Source of the DNA: Comamonadaceae bacterium
Lineage (GTDB): Bacteria > Pseudomonadota > Gammaproteobacteria > Burkholderiales > Burkholderiaceae_C
Length of the DNA stretch: 35,086 nucleotides
NCBI GenBank assembly: GCA_013297925.1
Contig: JAAFJC010000033.1
Span: forward strand, 1-35,086
Direction of reading: 5' to 3'
Position 1 is the stretch's first letter; every line of letters begins with the position of its first letter. Shown here one piece after another: positions 17,261-26,049 of this stretch. The position numbers and the translations under genes are program-made. Under the pieces are notes generated by a model. It was not told the origin of the DNA. It ran no database searches and worked only from the letters and a program-made list of their open reading frames with translations.

Positions 17261-19633
17261 ATGACTTCATTGACGCAGCCCGGCGCCTTACCTGGGAATT
17301 CAAGCCAAATTGACGTGTTGTTGGATTGCGAAATGCATGCCTCGCGAGCAGAGCATCAACCCGCTCCACCTCAGCCCCGCGCCAATGCTGATCAAGCGAT
17401 GCCTCAAGCCGCTGCGCACGTGCAGGCTAACCCTCCAAGTCAAGCTAGCTTACCCACCCCAGTTGGAACTCGTGATGCGTCCCTGCAAAAATCTCGCTGG
17501 AGCGCCTTGAACGATGTGCTGGATGGTGTGGTCACCAGCATCCCAATAGCACTTGCTGGGGTTTCATTGACTTACTCCAGCTTACCTCCAGAATATTTGG
17601 GAATGGGCGTGTTTGCAACCTTGCTATGCCTAGCCTTTGTGCATATGGCCAGCGCTGCCACAGGAAGACCGATGGCCTACAGCGCTCGGCTGTTTGAAGC
17701 CACCACGCTGTCCGCCATCTTGATCCATGCGCATCAGATCATGCCCAGCTGGGGGCTTCAAGCCACGCCACAACAGATCGTGGCTTTTTTGTGCATGGTT
17801 TGCGCAATGGCGGGCCTGATGTGTGCGCTGCTTTTTTTGCTACGCGCCGATCGTTTCACTCGCTTGATTCCTTCGCCTGTGTACTCAGGTTTTGCGATCA
17901 GTATTTCTATTTTGCTTTTCCTTTCGCAATCGAAGACGCTCTATCGCTTGTGGCAGCAAGGCTCGCCTTGGCTGGTATTGCTGAGCATCAGTTTGGCGAG
18001 TATTTGCGTTGCTTTGCTGGTGCGCAGATTTCGCCCTCGTTGGCCATCGACTGCCTTGGCAGTGGCAGCAGGCGCAACCGTGGGCTTGCTCTGGCTCGTC
18101 TCGGGCAGCCCTGTCGCTATGGTGATGCCAGCTGGGCAAGCGCTGATGCTCCCTTGGCAAGTGGCGGATTTTTCCGCGTTCTTTTCCTCCAGTGTCAGCC
18201 AAAGAGCTTGGCTGAGCAGCGCTTTGTACAACGGCGCTCTGCTGGGCATCATGATCTTCATCAACATGACGGTGGCCAACGAAACGCTCTCGCAGATTGA
18301 TGACCGCTATGCCAGCCGCTGGCAGCTGGCGGGGGTGGCGCTGGTGGTGGCCATGGGCGGCATGGCGGGCAGCGCGCCTGTGGCCTCTTCTCAGCAAGCG
18401 GCCATGGCGGCTGTGCGCAATCTTCCTATGACAGGCAGCAAATCATTCTTCATGGGTATCTTCTGCGCCATGATTGCGGCCTTAGGCTTGCTCAATTGGG
18501 TGGCTCTGGCTGCAGTGGCAGCAGCGATGCTGGTCGATGCCTACTTCATGGCCGATCGGCTAGCGATCAAGCAAGCTTGGGCTTGGCTGCGTGGTGCGCA
18601 GCTGCAAACCAGCCAGAAGGAAGATTTAGCTTTGGTGGCGCTCGTGGCCTGTGTTGCCGTATTCTTCAATGTAGTCTCTGCCGTTTTTTTGGGTTTGCTC
18701 TTTGGCTTGCTCTTGTTTGCCATGCGCAATGCCAAAAAGCCTGTGCGCTACACATGGACGGGGGCACAGCTGCACTCCAATTGCGCGCGAGGCAGAAGCG
18801 AAATTGCCATTTTGGCGAGCCACGGTGAGCGCATTCGTGTGGTGGAGCTGGAGGGCGAACTGTTCTTCGGCAGTGTGGCAAGTTTGGATAAAAATTTGCT
18901 CGCCTCGCTCAAGGGTGCGCACTGTGTGATCTTGGATTGGTCTCGTGTGCGGCATGTGGACAGCTCGATTGCACTGGCATTGGCGCGTTGGCAACGCATT
19001 GCCAACAGCCAAAGCGTTCGCATCACTCATGCTGGTGTAGGGCTGCAAACGGGTAACTCGCTGGCCTTTATGCAAGAGCATTTTTCTAGGGCGCAGCTTT
19101 TCCCTGATTTAGATCGCGCCCTTGAGGCTGCAGAATCAGCGGTGATCGCTCATTTCGGTGCACCAACAGACAACAATAACCAAACCACGCAATTTGCTGA
19201 TGCGCTACACATTTTTCGCGGCCTGTCTGATGAACAAATGAGTAAGCTCAACGCACGTATGCCACAGCGCCTCTTCAAAGAAGGCGATAGCATCTTCAGC
19301 GAAGGCGATGCCAGCGATCACATGCTGATCGTGCTTCAAGGCAGCGCAGGCGTGATCGTGAACGATGAGGGTGGGCGCGAAATTCGTATCACCAGTGTGC
19401 GCAGGGGCGGTGTGTTGGGCGAAATTGGATTTTTGGACCAAGCACCGCGCTCTGCCAAGGTCAAAGCGCAGCAAGATGTGTTGGCAGCTGTATTGTCTAG
19501 AGATGTGTTTGACGAGCTACGTCAACAAGAGCCCATGATCGTCTCGCAGTTGCTGAGCAATCTCACCTTGGATCTTTCAACGCGCTTACGCTACACCACA
19601 AAGCTGGCTGTTTCTCGCACGATGCATGGCTGA
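17261..19633 (+). CDS. SulP family anion transporter with STAS and cyclic-nucleotide-binding domains
   Basis: Inner-membrane transporter of the SLC26/SulP family (typical substrates sulfate, bicarbonate or other anions), about 790 residues. The start ATG follows TTGGAG at good spacing; the open frame extends 39 codons further upstream without a ribosome site. Order: a Pro/Ala/Gln-rich cytosolic leader (to about 75), transmembrane core (about 85-493), STAS domain (about 523-623, with VELEGELFFGSV and HVDSSIALAL), and a C-terminal CNB domain (about 647-780). The CNB phosphate-binding cassette LGEIGFLDQAPRSAKV keeps the Glu and Arg expected for cNMP contact. Transport may therefore be gated by a cyclic nucleotide; this is inference. 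It is divergent from ybiB-cobA. Confidence 0.93.
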   Translation: MTSLTQPGALPGNSSQIDVLLDCEMHASRAEHQPAPPQPRANADQAMPQAAAHVQANPPSQASLPTPVGTRDASLQKSRWSALNDVLDGVVTSIPIALAGVSLTYSSLPPEYLGMGVFATLLCLAFVHMASAATGRPMAYSARLFEATTLSAILIHAHQIMPSWGLQATPQQIVAFLCMVCAMAGLMCALLFLLRADRFTRLIPSPVYSGFAISISILLFLSQSKTLYRLWQQGSPWLVLLSISLASICVALLVRRFRPRWPSTALAVAAGATVGLLWLVSGSPVAMVMPAGQALMLPWQVADFSAFFSSSVSQRAWLSSALYNGALLGIMIFINMTVANETLSQIDDRYASRWQLAGVALVVAMGGMAGSAPVASSQQAAMAAVRNLPMTGSKSFFMGIFCAMIAALGLLNWVALAAVAAAMLVDAYFMADRLAIKQAWAWLRGAQLQTSQKEDLALVALVACVAVFFNVVSAVFLGLLFGLLLFAMRNAKKPVRYTWTGAQLHSNCARGRSEIAILASHGERIRVVELEGELFFGSVASLDKNLLASLKGAHCVILDWSRVRHVDSSIALALARWQRIANSQSVRITHAGVGLQTGNSLAFMQEHFSRAQLFPDLDRALEAAESAVIAHFGAPTDNNNQTTQFADALHIFRGLSDEQMSKLNARMPQRLFKEGDSIFSEGDASDHMLIVLQGSAGVIVNDEGGREIRITSVRRGGVLGEIGFLDQAPRSAKVKAQQDVLAAVLSRDVFDELRQQEPMIVSQLLSNLTLDLSTRLRYTTKLAVSRTMHG

Positions 19634-19660
19634 GCACATCGCTGAGGGCACTCTTTTTTT

Positions 19661-19700
19661 CATAGCATCTCGCGCAGTGAATACGCCGGCCAACTGCTTA
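19661..19700 (+). repeat. Dispersed repeat copy H (intergenic, 5' of hydroxylase-family gene)
   Basis: CATAGCATCTCGCGCAG, variable bases, TACGCCGGCCAACTG. It sits 20 bases before the next start codon, in the same orientation as that gene. A run of seven T (19654-19660) directly precedes it. Confidence 0.7.
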
Positions 19701-19720
19701 AACTGCCTATAATTGAGGCC

Positions 19721-20692
19721 ATGGATGCCTTGATCAACAGTCTCACCGATGCCTTCTCGCAAGCGCAGCAATGGTTGTTTGAGGCGGCAGTGCAGCCGAT
19801 CATTTATGCGCTGGGGATCGGCGGCTTGGTTGAAGATGGGTTTACCGCAACGGGTTGGTTTTTGGTGGGTATTTTGCAGCTCATGATCTTGATGGCGATC
19901 ATTGCACCGCTGCAAAAATGGCGACCCGCTGAGCCTGTGACAGATCGCGCCACGATCCGCACCGATATTCTTTACACGCTCATTCATCGCCTAGGAGTTT
20001 TCCGCGTAGCACTCTTTTTCACGCTCGATCCGCTGCTTGAATCGGGCTTTGGCGCCTTGCGAGTCGCTGGCATGGAGACCTTTCACTTGGATCAGTGGCT
20101 GTTTTCCTTCATGGGATTCGAAAGCGCCTTGCTCGGCTTCTTCATTTATCTGGTCGTTTTTGATTTTGTCGACTATTGGATTCACCGTGGCCAGCATCAG
20201 CTGAACTGGTGGTGGCAGTTGCACAGCCTGCACCATGCGCAGCGGCAAATGACGATGTGGAGCGACAACCGCAATCATCTGCTCGACGATGTGCTGCGCG
20301 ATAGCATTTTGGTCTGCGTTGGGCTGCTCGTGGGCATTGCGCCGGGGCAGTTTGTGGCGTTAGTGGCAGTCACTCAGCTTTCGGAGAGTTTTCAGCATGC
20401 GAACTTGAAATTGTGGTTTGGCGCAATGGGCGAGCGGCTTTGGGTGAGTCCGCGCTTTCATAGGCTGCATCACGCGGTTGGTATTGGCCATGAATTTGCA
20501 GGGCGCACGCTCGGTGGAGCGAATTTCGGTGTACTCCTGCCGTGGTGGGACATGATTTTCCGCACTGGCAATTTTGAAAAGCGCTTTGATCCTACGGGCG
20601 TGCGCGATCAGATCGAGCAAGGTCGAAATTACGGCGCGGGCTTTTGGCAGCAGCAGTGGCTGGGCTTGAAGCGCTTGGCGGGCAGGGCTTGA
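19721..20692 (+). CDS. Fatty acid hydroxylase/sterol desaturase family membrane enzyme
   Basis: Probable di-iron membrane oxygenase acting on a lipid; the substrate is unknown. The 323-residue protein has several hydrophobic segments and the histidine boxes of the superfamily: HRGQH (His155, His159), HSLHH (His168, 171, 172), His226 in FQHANLKLW and HRLHH (His247, 250, 251). The C-terminal LPWWDMIFRTGNFEKRFDPTGV is typical of the bacterial branch. No strong ribosome site precedes the ATG; a repeat copy lies just upstream. It precedes trmJ by three bases, so they may be co-transcribed. Confidence 0.92.
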   Translation: MDALINSLTDAFSQAQQWLFEAAVQPIIYALGIGGLVEDGFTATGWFLVGILQLMILMAIIAPLQKWRPAEPVTDRATIRTDILYTLIHRLGVFRVALFFTLDPLLESGFGALRVAGMETFHLDQWLFSFMGFESALLGFFIYLVVFDFVDYWIHRGQHQLNWWWQLHSLHHAQRQMTMWSDNRNHLLDDVLRDSILVCVGLLVGIAPGQFVALVAVTQLSESFQHANLKLWFGAMGERLWVSPRFHRLHHAVGIGHEFAGRTLGGANFGVLLPWWDMIFRTGNFEKRFDPTGVRDQIEQGRNYGAGFWQQQWLGLKRLAGRA

Positions 20693-20695
20693 TGA

Positions 20696-21484
20696 ATGGC
20701 GCGTTTTATTCTGATTGAGCCTTCGCATAACGGTAACGTAGGCGCAGCAGCGCGGGCGATGAAGACGATGGGCTTTGATGAGCTTTTCTTGGTGTCTCCG
20801 CGCGATCCGAAAGTGCTCAATCGCGATGAAACGGTTCAGCGCGCCAGCGGCGCGACCGATGTGTTGGCCAAAACGCAAATCGTGGTCACGCTGGATGATG
20901 CTTTGCATGGCGTGAATCATCTATGCGCCACTGCGATGACGGCCAGAGACTTCGGCCCGGCCACTTACGCGCCGAGAGTCTATTTTGATTTGCTATTAAA
21001 AAGTGAGCTGCTTCCGCACGTTCTACGGGCAGAAATCGATGATTTGGCTTCAAAAAGTGGTCTAAAGATAGCGTTTTTATTCGGCACAGAGCGTTTTGGT
21101 ATGAAAAACGAGGATGTGTACCGTTGTCATGCAGCTTTGAGCATTCCTACCAATCCGAAGTATGGATCGCTCAATCTCGCCTCTGCTGTGCAGCTGATCG
21201 CATATGACTGGCGCAACGCGCTGGGTGGCTATGAAGTGGCGTCGGTGCAGGGCAGCAACTTAGCGGATGCAGCGGCCGTCTTGGGTGCGTTGGCTCACTG
21301 GGAGAAGGCGCTGGTGCATCTGCAGTTTCTTGATCCCGATGCGCCCAAAAAACTCATGCCGCGCTTGAACGACTTGCTCAACCGCGCGCAGCTGCGCGAA
21401 GAAGAAATCCATATCCTGCGTGGGATTGCCAAGGCAGTGCTCGAAGCGACACCGGCAAGCCACTCTAAGCAAGTGGCGGATTAA
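20696..21484 (+). CDS. trmJ: tRNA (cytidine/uridine-32-2'-O)-methyltransferase TrmJ
   Basis: SPOUT-family enzyme that 2'-O-methylates position 32 of tRNA anticodon loops. The 262-residue product begins MARFILIEPSHNGNVGAAAR and carries FGTERFGMKNEDVYRC (about 129-144) and NPKYGSLNLASAVQL, the knot residues for cofactor binding. Residues about 98-123 (KSELLPHVLRAEIDDLASKSG) replace a variable region and are encoded by a repeat copy of a slightly different sub-type. The start is fixed by the conserved N-terminus. It lies just upstream of cysE, a pairing common in proteobacteria. Confidence 0.93.
   Translation: MARFILIEPSHNGNVGAAARAMKTMGFDELFLVSPRDPKVLNRDETVQRASGATDVLAKTQIVVTLDDALHGVNHLCATAMTARDFGPATYAPRVYFDLLLKSELLPHVLRAEIDDLASKSGLKIAFLFGTERFGMKNEDVYRCHAALSIPTNPKYGSLNLASAVQLIAYDWRNALGGYEVASVQGSNLADAAAVLGALAHWEKALVHLQFLDPDAPKKLMPRLNDLLNRAQLREEEIHILRGIAKAVLEATPASHSKQVAD
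20988..21064 (+). repeat. Dispersed repeat copy I, variant type (inside trmJ, sense)
   Basis: TTTGCTATTAAAAAGTGAGC then TGCTTCCGCACGTTCTA, CGGGCAGAA and a tail GATTTGGCTTCAAAAAGTGG. The head and tail match the family (compare the tail of copy J, ATTTTGGCTTAGAAAATC), but the GCCGGCGACTG core is replaced. It is read in a different frame from the murI copy. Confidence 0.65.
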
Positions 21485-21501
21485 GACGTTAAACTGATCA
21501 G

Positions 21502-22281
21502 ATGTTTTCCAGAATCAAAGCCGATATTGAATGCATCCTCGAGCGCGATCCCGCCGCGCGCAGCCGTTTTGAGGTGCTCACTTGTTATCCCGGTCTGCAT
21601 GCCGTGATACTGCATCGGCCAGCGCATGCTTGCTGGAATGCGGGCTTCAAATGGCTCGGGCGATTCATCTCTCAGCTCTCTCGCTGGTTCACAGGCATTG
21701 AAATCCATCCAGGCGCAAAAATCGGGAATCGTGTTTTTTTCGATCATGCGATGGGCGTGGTAGTGGGCGAGACGGCTGAGATTGGCGATGGCTGCACGAT
21801 TTATCAAGGTGTCACGCTAGGCGGCACATCGCTTTACAAGGGCGCTAAGCGCCATCCCACTTTAGGCAATAACGTGGTGGTGAGCGCTGGCGCGAAAGTA
21901 CTGGGCGGCTTTGTGGTGGGCGATGGCGCGAAGATCGGCAGCAATGCCGTGGTGATCAAGCCTGTGCCAGCCGGTGCTACAGCGGTGGGTATTCCTGCCC
22001 GCATCATTCCTTCCAAAGAAGGCGTTAGCGCGGATGTGACAACCGGCGCGGCCAGTGATCCCAAATTCTCAGCCTACGGCATCACACAAGACGATGATCC
22101 TTTGAGCCTGGCCATGCGCGGCCTGATCGACAATGCCTCCAACCAAGAAGATCAAATTGCCTTGCTTTGGCAAGCGATAGAAAAGCTCTCTACAGCGCAA
22201 GCCGTGCCTGATTGCATGCCCGAAAATGCGCCAGCAGAGAAACTCGATGCCAAGAAGCTCAACGAGCTGGTTGGCAAATAG
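21502..22281 (+). CDS. cysE: Serine O-acetyltransferase
   Basis: First step of cysteine synthesis: acetyl-CoA plus L-serine to O-acetylserine. The 259-residue protein has the left-handed beta-helix hexapeptide repeats from about residue 70 to 175. Key segments are [39 protein letters not shown] and [20 protein letters not shown]. The N-terminal helical domain is short compared with E. coli CysE, as in the EpsC/Bacillus-type enzymes. A long C-terminal extension after VGIPARII (about 75 residues) is unremarkable in composition. Its end faces the CNB gene with only four bases between. Confidence 0.94.
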   Translation: MFSRIKADIECILERDPAARSRFEVLTCYPGLHAVILHRPAHACWNAGFKWLGRFISQLSRWFTGIEIHPGAKIGNRVFFDHAMGVVVGETAEIGDGCTIYQGVTLGGTSLYKGAKRHPTLGNNVVVSAGAKVLGGFVVGDGAKIGSNAVVIKPVPAGATAVGIPARIIPSKEGVSADVTTGAASDPKFSAYGITQDDDPLSLAMRGLIDNASNQEDQIALLWQAIEKLSTAQAVPDCMPENAPAEKLDAKKLNELVGK

Positions 22282-22285
22282 CTGA

Positions 22286-22849
22286 TCAAGACGCCTCGCT
22301 GAGCTTGGAGTCATTGGCGTAGAGCGCGCCCATCTCGCTTTGCATGCTGCGATTGACCCGGTGCATGCTCAGCATTTTTTTATTGGTGGCGCGCAAGCGC
22401 TGAGATACATCAGCCAGCACGCGTGCGAGCAGTTGGCAAGCAACGGTTGGTTGCTCATTCATCATGCGCGTCAGTGCTTCTCGTTCAAGCACTGCCATAT
22501 CGACCTCGGTGACTGCGCGCACCGTGGCTGATCGAGGTTGGCCGTCGATCAAGCCCAACTCCCCGATCAAGGCACCCGAGCCCAAAGTAGTGATAACCAT
22601 CGAATCACTTCGGCGAGCTAATTCATTTTCTACAACGGCCTCACCTTGCAAAAGCACGGCCATGAATGCGGTGTTGGTAAAGCCTTCTTGAATGATCACA
22701 CCTGTGGGCTTGATGCGTTTGGCTTGCATGTAGCTCACGATGACCTTGGCCGAATCGAGTGTCAGTTCGGTCAAGGCTGTGCTTCCAGTGAGCAGGCAAG
22801 CAACATCGTGCCTGCTAAATCGTTTTTTCTCAGTTTGCAGTGAATCCAT
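22286..22849 (-). CDS. Stand-alone cyclic-nucleotide-binding (Crp-like CNB) protein
   Basis: The 187-residue protein has one CNB fold and no helix-turn-helix, so it is not a Crp-type transcription factor. The cassette LIGELGLIDGQPRSATV (about residues 98-114) keeps the Glu and Arg needed for cNMP phosphate contact. A helical tail follows, RLRATNKKMLSMHRVNRSMQ. An in-frame GTG/ATG further upstream (to 22897) would overlap the preceding gene; ATG 22849, 13 bases after that gene's stop, fits an operon. It is transcribed with the LysM-FecR gene next to it, which suggests a regulatory partner role. Its CNB resembles that of the SulP fusion in this window. Confidence 0.82.
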   Translation of the reverse strand: MDSLQTEKKRFSRHDVACLLTGSTALTELTLDSAKVIVSYMQAKRIKPTGVIIQEGFTNTAFMAVLLQGEAVVENELARRSDSMVITTLGSGALIGELGLIDGQPRSATVRAVTEVDMAVLEREALTRMMNEQPTVACQLLARVLADVSQRLRATNKKMLSMHRVNRSMQSEMGALYANDSKLSEAS

Positions 22850-22862
22850 CGCGTCGCCTTGA

Positions 22863-24368
22863 TCAGGGTTTGGTCGTAGCAAGCGGTAAGAGCGCATCCG
22901 AGAGCGCTTGCACCGTTTGCCCCCAGTTATCTGGCAGGCGCAAGAGGTACACGGGGCTTCGCTGCACTGGTTGACTGCCAGCTGCGCTGCTCACGCGAAC
23001 GAAGACGGATGCGCCAGCGGGCAATGGTGTGATCACAGCGCGGCCTTGTGCATCCACAGGAAATTGACGCAAAGCTTGAGTCATGCCAGCATCTTGTGCG
23101 ATTTCTAGTGTCAGCTGCGCGGGGGTATCGGCGCTTTGGCGCGAGAGCTGGAGCACAACATCGGAGCCTTGAGCGAACGCACTGGCAGCCACACCGATGT
23201 TGTGAATCCAGACGACTGGCTTGGGTGGCACAGGCGCATCCGCTATTTCAATGCGACGCACCGCGTTGTAGCCCTCAATCTTTTGCGCATCAAAGCCTCT
23301 GACCCGCGCGAAATATACGCCATTGGGTAAAGCGCTCAGATCAAACTGGGGCTGAGCAGCACTGGCCAGCAAAACAAGTTGAGTAAATCCCTCATCTTTC
23401 GCAACATCGGTTTTGTAGCCTACTGCGCCGGCAAGAGATGCAAGTTGCCACATGACACGTGCCTCGCTGTTGGCATTTGGCTGTGGACGCAGAATACGCT
23501 GAGGCAATAGCGCACTATCTATAGCAGGCAGCAAGGGCACGACTTTGATCTGGCGATCTTGCGGCCTGAATGCTGTGCCAAAGCCGCCCCCTACATCGGC
23601 TCCCGCCGCTTGTGCAGGATTGTCAGCGCGCACCTTGCCTTCAAGCACCTCGGTGCGGGCGCTTCTTGATGCAGGATCGTCATAGGCGACTCTGAATTGT
23701 GTGCCCCGCACCCCTACCACCGATGTGGGCGTGGTCACACCGAACGGTTGGGCACGGCGCGTGGTTTTCTCTGCTGCGATGTCGAGCAAACCTTCCACCA
23801 AACGAATCGTGCCGGAAAACCAGGTGGTGGAAATGCTCGTGGTTGGATCTTTCATCGCATATTGGCTTTGCTGCGTGACCTCGGCAATCGTGCGCGGCAT
23901 CCATTGCACTTTGGAGCCATCTGCGAGCTTGATGGTGGCAGAAGACACAGCGCCAGTTTGCACACGATCACCTTGGCGCACCACATCGCCTGCTTTCGCT
24001 GCCTTGTTATTGATCAGCACATCGCCGGAGGCGCTCTCCAACACGCCAGTGAGCTGCTCCTCGGGTTGTGAGCCGAGCTTGAGAATACTGCGAGGCACAT
24101 CGATCACCAAGCCTGGCTGAATCAACGCGGGATTCTTGATGCCATTGAGCTTTGCCAATTGAGCGAACTCGCTGGGGCTGATCAACAGTTTTTTCGAGAT
24201 GCTGGCAATGTTGTCGCCCTTGACCACGGTGTAGCTGATGAAGGGCTCTTGCGGCTTGTCGATACGAGCTAGAGCATGCGTCATGGCACACATAGCCATA
24301 CTGGCCAACAAAACTTTGAACACGCAGCGATATTGCTGCTTGGGCAGCTGGGTGGAAGATGTTTGCAT
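22863..24368 (-). CDS. LysM-FecR domain protein, paralogue 1
   Basis: Probable exported protein of 501 residues. A hydrophobic signal-like segment (VFKVLLASMAMCAMTHALA) precedes a LysM domain (about 45-92, YTVVKGDNIASISKKLL to PGLVIDVP), which usually binds peptidoglycan. A FecR-like domain follows (about 108-250), with GDRVQTGAVSSATIKLADGS and TPTSVVGVRGTQFRVAY. The C-terminal half has two fibronectin-like repeats. FecR domains in Burkholderiales often occur next to CHASE2-type cyclases; none is in the window. It is followed 13 bases later by the CNB gene. It is a clear tandem paralogue of the upstream gene. Confidence 0.88.
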   Translation of the reverse strand: MQTSSTQLPKQQYRCVFKVLLASMAMCAMTHALARIDKPQEPFISYTVVKGDNIASISKKLLISPSEFAQLAKLNGIKNPALIQPGLVIDVPRSILKLGSQPEEQLTGVLESASGDVLINNKAAKAGDVVRQGDRVQTGAVSSATIKLADGSKVQWMPRTIAEVTQQSQYAMKDPTTSISTTWFSGTIRLVEGLLDIAAEKTTRRAQPFGVTTPTSVVGVRGTQFRVAYDDPASRSARTEVLEGKVRADNPAQAAGADVGGGFGTAFRPQDRQIKVVPLLPAIDSALLPQRILRPQPNANSEARVMWQLASLAGAVGYKTDVAKDEGFTQLVLLASAAQPQFDLSALPNGVYFARVRGFDAQKIEGYNAVRRIEIADAPVPPKPVVWIHNIGVAASAFAQGSDVVLQLSRQSADTPAQLTLEIAQDAGMTQALRQFPVDAQGRAVITPLPAGASVFVRVSSAAGSQPVQRSPVYLLRLPDNWGQTVQALSDALLPLATTKP

Positions 24369-24545
24369 GGATCAGCGAGTCTCTGGTTACACGTATTGAC
24401 CATGCATTAAACACGCTGTAGGGAGAATTCCGCGACAAAAACCGCTCGCCTGAGAATTACGTCACAGGCAAGCCATCAGATCATGCAAATAAGCGACACT
24501 CAATGCGTCTTCAATCGGGCAAAAATGCCAAAGATGTGAAAGGGC

Positions 24546-25997
24546 TTAACGCAAAGTCTGCAATGCACTCGCCATGCTGAACACTGAGTTGCCCCAATTG
24601 AGAGGCAGCTCCAGCAGCATCACGGAGCTGCTGCCCGATGCGCCTTGCGGCGTGATGCCCGTAAAGCGCACGAAGCGTCGATCCCCAGGTCTGAGTGCGC
24701 GCAACACCGTTGTGCCTGCCGTATCAAGCGATAGGCTCTGAAGGCCCTGCGTCATCTGCTGATCTTGTGCGATCTGAATTTGCAATTGCTTGGGCGTATC
24801 CAAGGCAGATGTATTGACGCGCAGTAGCAAGCCATCTGGTGTGAAGTCAGCGGTGGCAGCAATGCCGATTTCACGAATCCAAATCAAACTCACTGGTGCA
24901 TTGGCGATATCGATACGGCGTACAGCGTTATAGCCTTCAATGCCTGAGGCGTCCATGCCGCGCACGCGCGCAAAGTAATTGCCATTCGGTGCCGCTGCTA
25001 AGTCAATCGATGGGCTCTGTGATTTGGTATCAAACACTATTTGCGTGAACGCCGGATCTTGGGCGAGCTCCGCGCGGTAGCCAGCTGCACCGCTCAGAGG
25101 GCTGATAGCCCAAGCTGCCGTTGCGCCTTCGCGAGCTCGCTCAACACGTGCAGGCAAAGCGCTCTCCGGCAAAGCAGGCAGCAAAGCCACGACCTTGATC
25201 TCGCGCTCATTGGGTTTAATGGCCACACCAAACCCGCCACCGATATCTGCACCAGCCGCTTGGGCCGGATTATCAGCCCGCACTTTGCCCTCCAAGACCT
25301 CAGTGCGAGCCGTGCCCGAGCTGGGATCTTCATAAGCCACACGAAACTGCGTACCGCGAACACCAATCAGCGAGGTAGGCGTGACGACATTCAAGGGGTC
25401 TTTGCGCTGAGCAGATTTGTTAGCAGCAATATCGAGCATACCTTCCACCAAACGAATCGCGCCAGAGAACCAAGTGGTCGACAGGCTGCTGGCAGGATCT
25501 TTAAGCGCATAGCCATGCTGCTTGACCACATCGGCCAAGCTGCGCGGCATCAGCTGTACCTGCGAACCATCAGAGAGCTTCACCACGGCCGAGCTGCCAG
25601 CTCCCGTTTGCACGCGCGCACCTTCTGGTACGGCAGCGCCCACGCTTGCAGCGACGCCATTGATCGTCACGCTGCCATTGACGCTTTGCAGCACACCGGT
25701 GTTGGCTAATTTGGGCTGCTTATCGAAATTGATGAAACTGCTGGGCACATCCAGAACCTGACCGGGAAGGATGAGATTGGGATTTTTCAGGCCATTCAAG
25801 CGAGCCAGCTCATCCCATCGTCTTGGGTTGGCCAAGAGCTTTTGCGATAAGCCTTGCAAAGTGTCGCCCGTTTGCACGGTGTAGCTGATGTAGGGCTCTT
25901 TGTGCTGCGCAATGGATGCCCACACGTTGCCCGTTAACGCAACAGCCAGCATCAGCAGACTTGCTTGCGCAGAAATGGCAACAATAGGCTTAGTCAT
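24546..25997 (-). CDS. LysM-FecR domain protein, paralogue 2
   Basis: The 483-residue protein has a signal-like N-terminus (ISAQASLLMLAVALTGNVWA), a LysM domain (about 40-88, YTVQTGDTLQGLSQKLL) and a FecR domain (about 105-245, TPTSLIGVRGTQFRVAYED). Its C-terminal half is repeat-like, with EGYNAVRRIDIANAPV almost identical to the other copy. The two proteins align over their whole length, with the FecR core most alike and the C-terminal quarter most divergent. A 177-base gap, probably holding a promoter, separates them; I see no clear boxes in it. It starts 52 bases after mogA on the same strand. Confidence 0.88.
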   Translation of the reverse strand: MTKPIVAISAQASLLMLAVALTGNVWASIAQHKEPYISYTVQTGDTLQGLSQKLLANPRRWDELARLNGLKNPNLILPGQVLDVPSSFINFDKQPKLANTGVLQSVNGSVTINGVAASVGAAVPEGARVQTGAGSSAVVKLSDGSQVQLMPRSLADVVKQHGYALKDPASSLSTTWFSGAIRLVEGMLDIAANKSAQRKDPLNVVTPTSLIGVRGTQFRVAYEDPSSGTARTEVLEGKVRADNPAQAAGADIGGGFGVAIKPNEREIKVVALLPALPESALPARVERAREGATAAWAISPLSGAAGYRAELAQDPAFTQIVFDTKSQSPSIDLAAAPNGNYFARVRGMDASGIEGYNAVRRIDIANAPVSLIWIREIGIAATADFTPDGLLLRVNTSALDTPKQLQIQIAQDQQMTQGLQSLSLDTAGTTVLRALRPGDRRFVRFTGITPQGASGSSSVMLLELPLNWGNSVFSMASALQTLR

Positions 25998-26049
25998 AGA
26001 TCCAAATACTTACAAACAGGCTTTGATTGGATCACAACCCTTGTATGTG

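Noticed and set aside
23415-23450. Repeat-like GCGCCGGCAAG in the first LysM-FecR gene
   Set aside because: The paralogue has equivalent residues at the same place without the repeat, so nothing is inserted.
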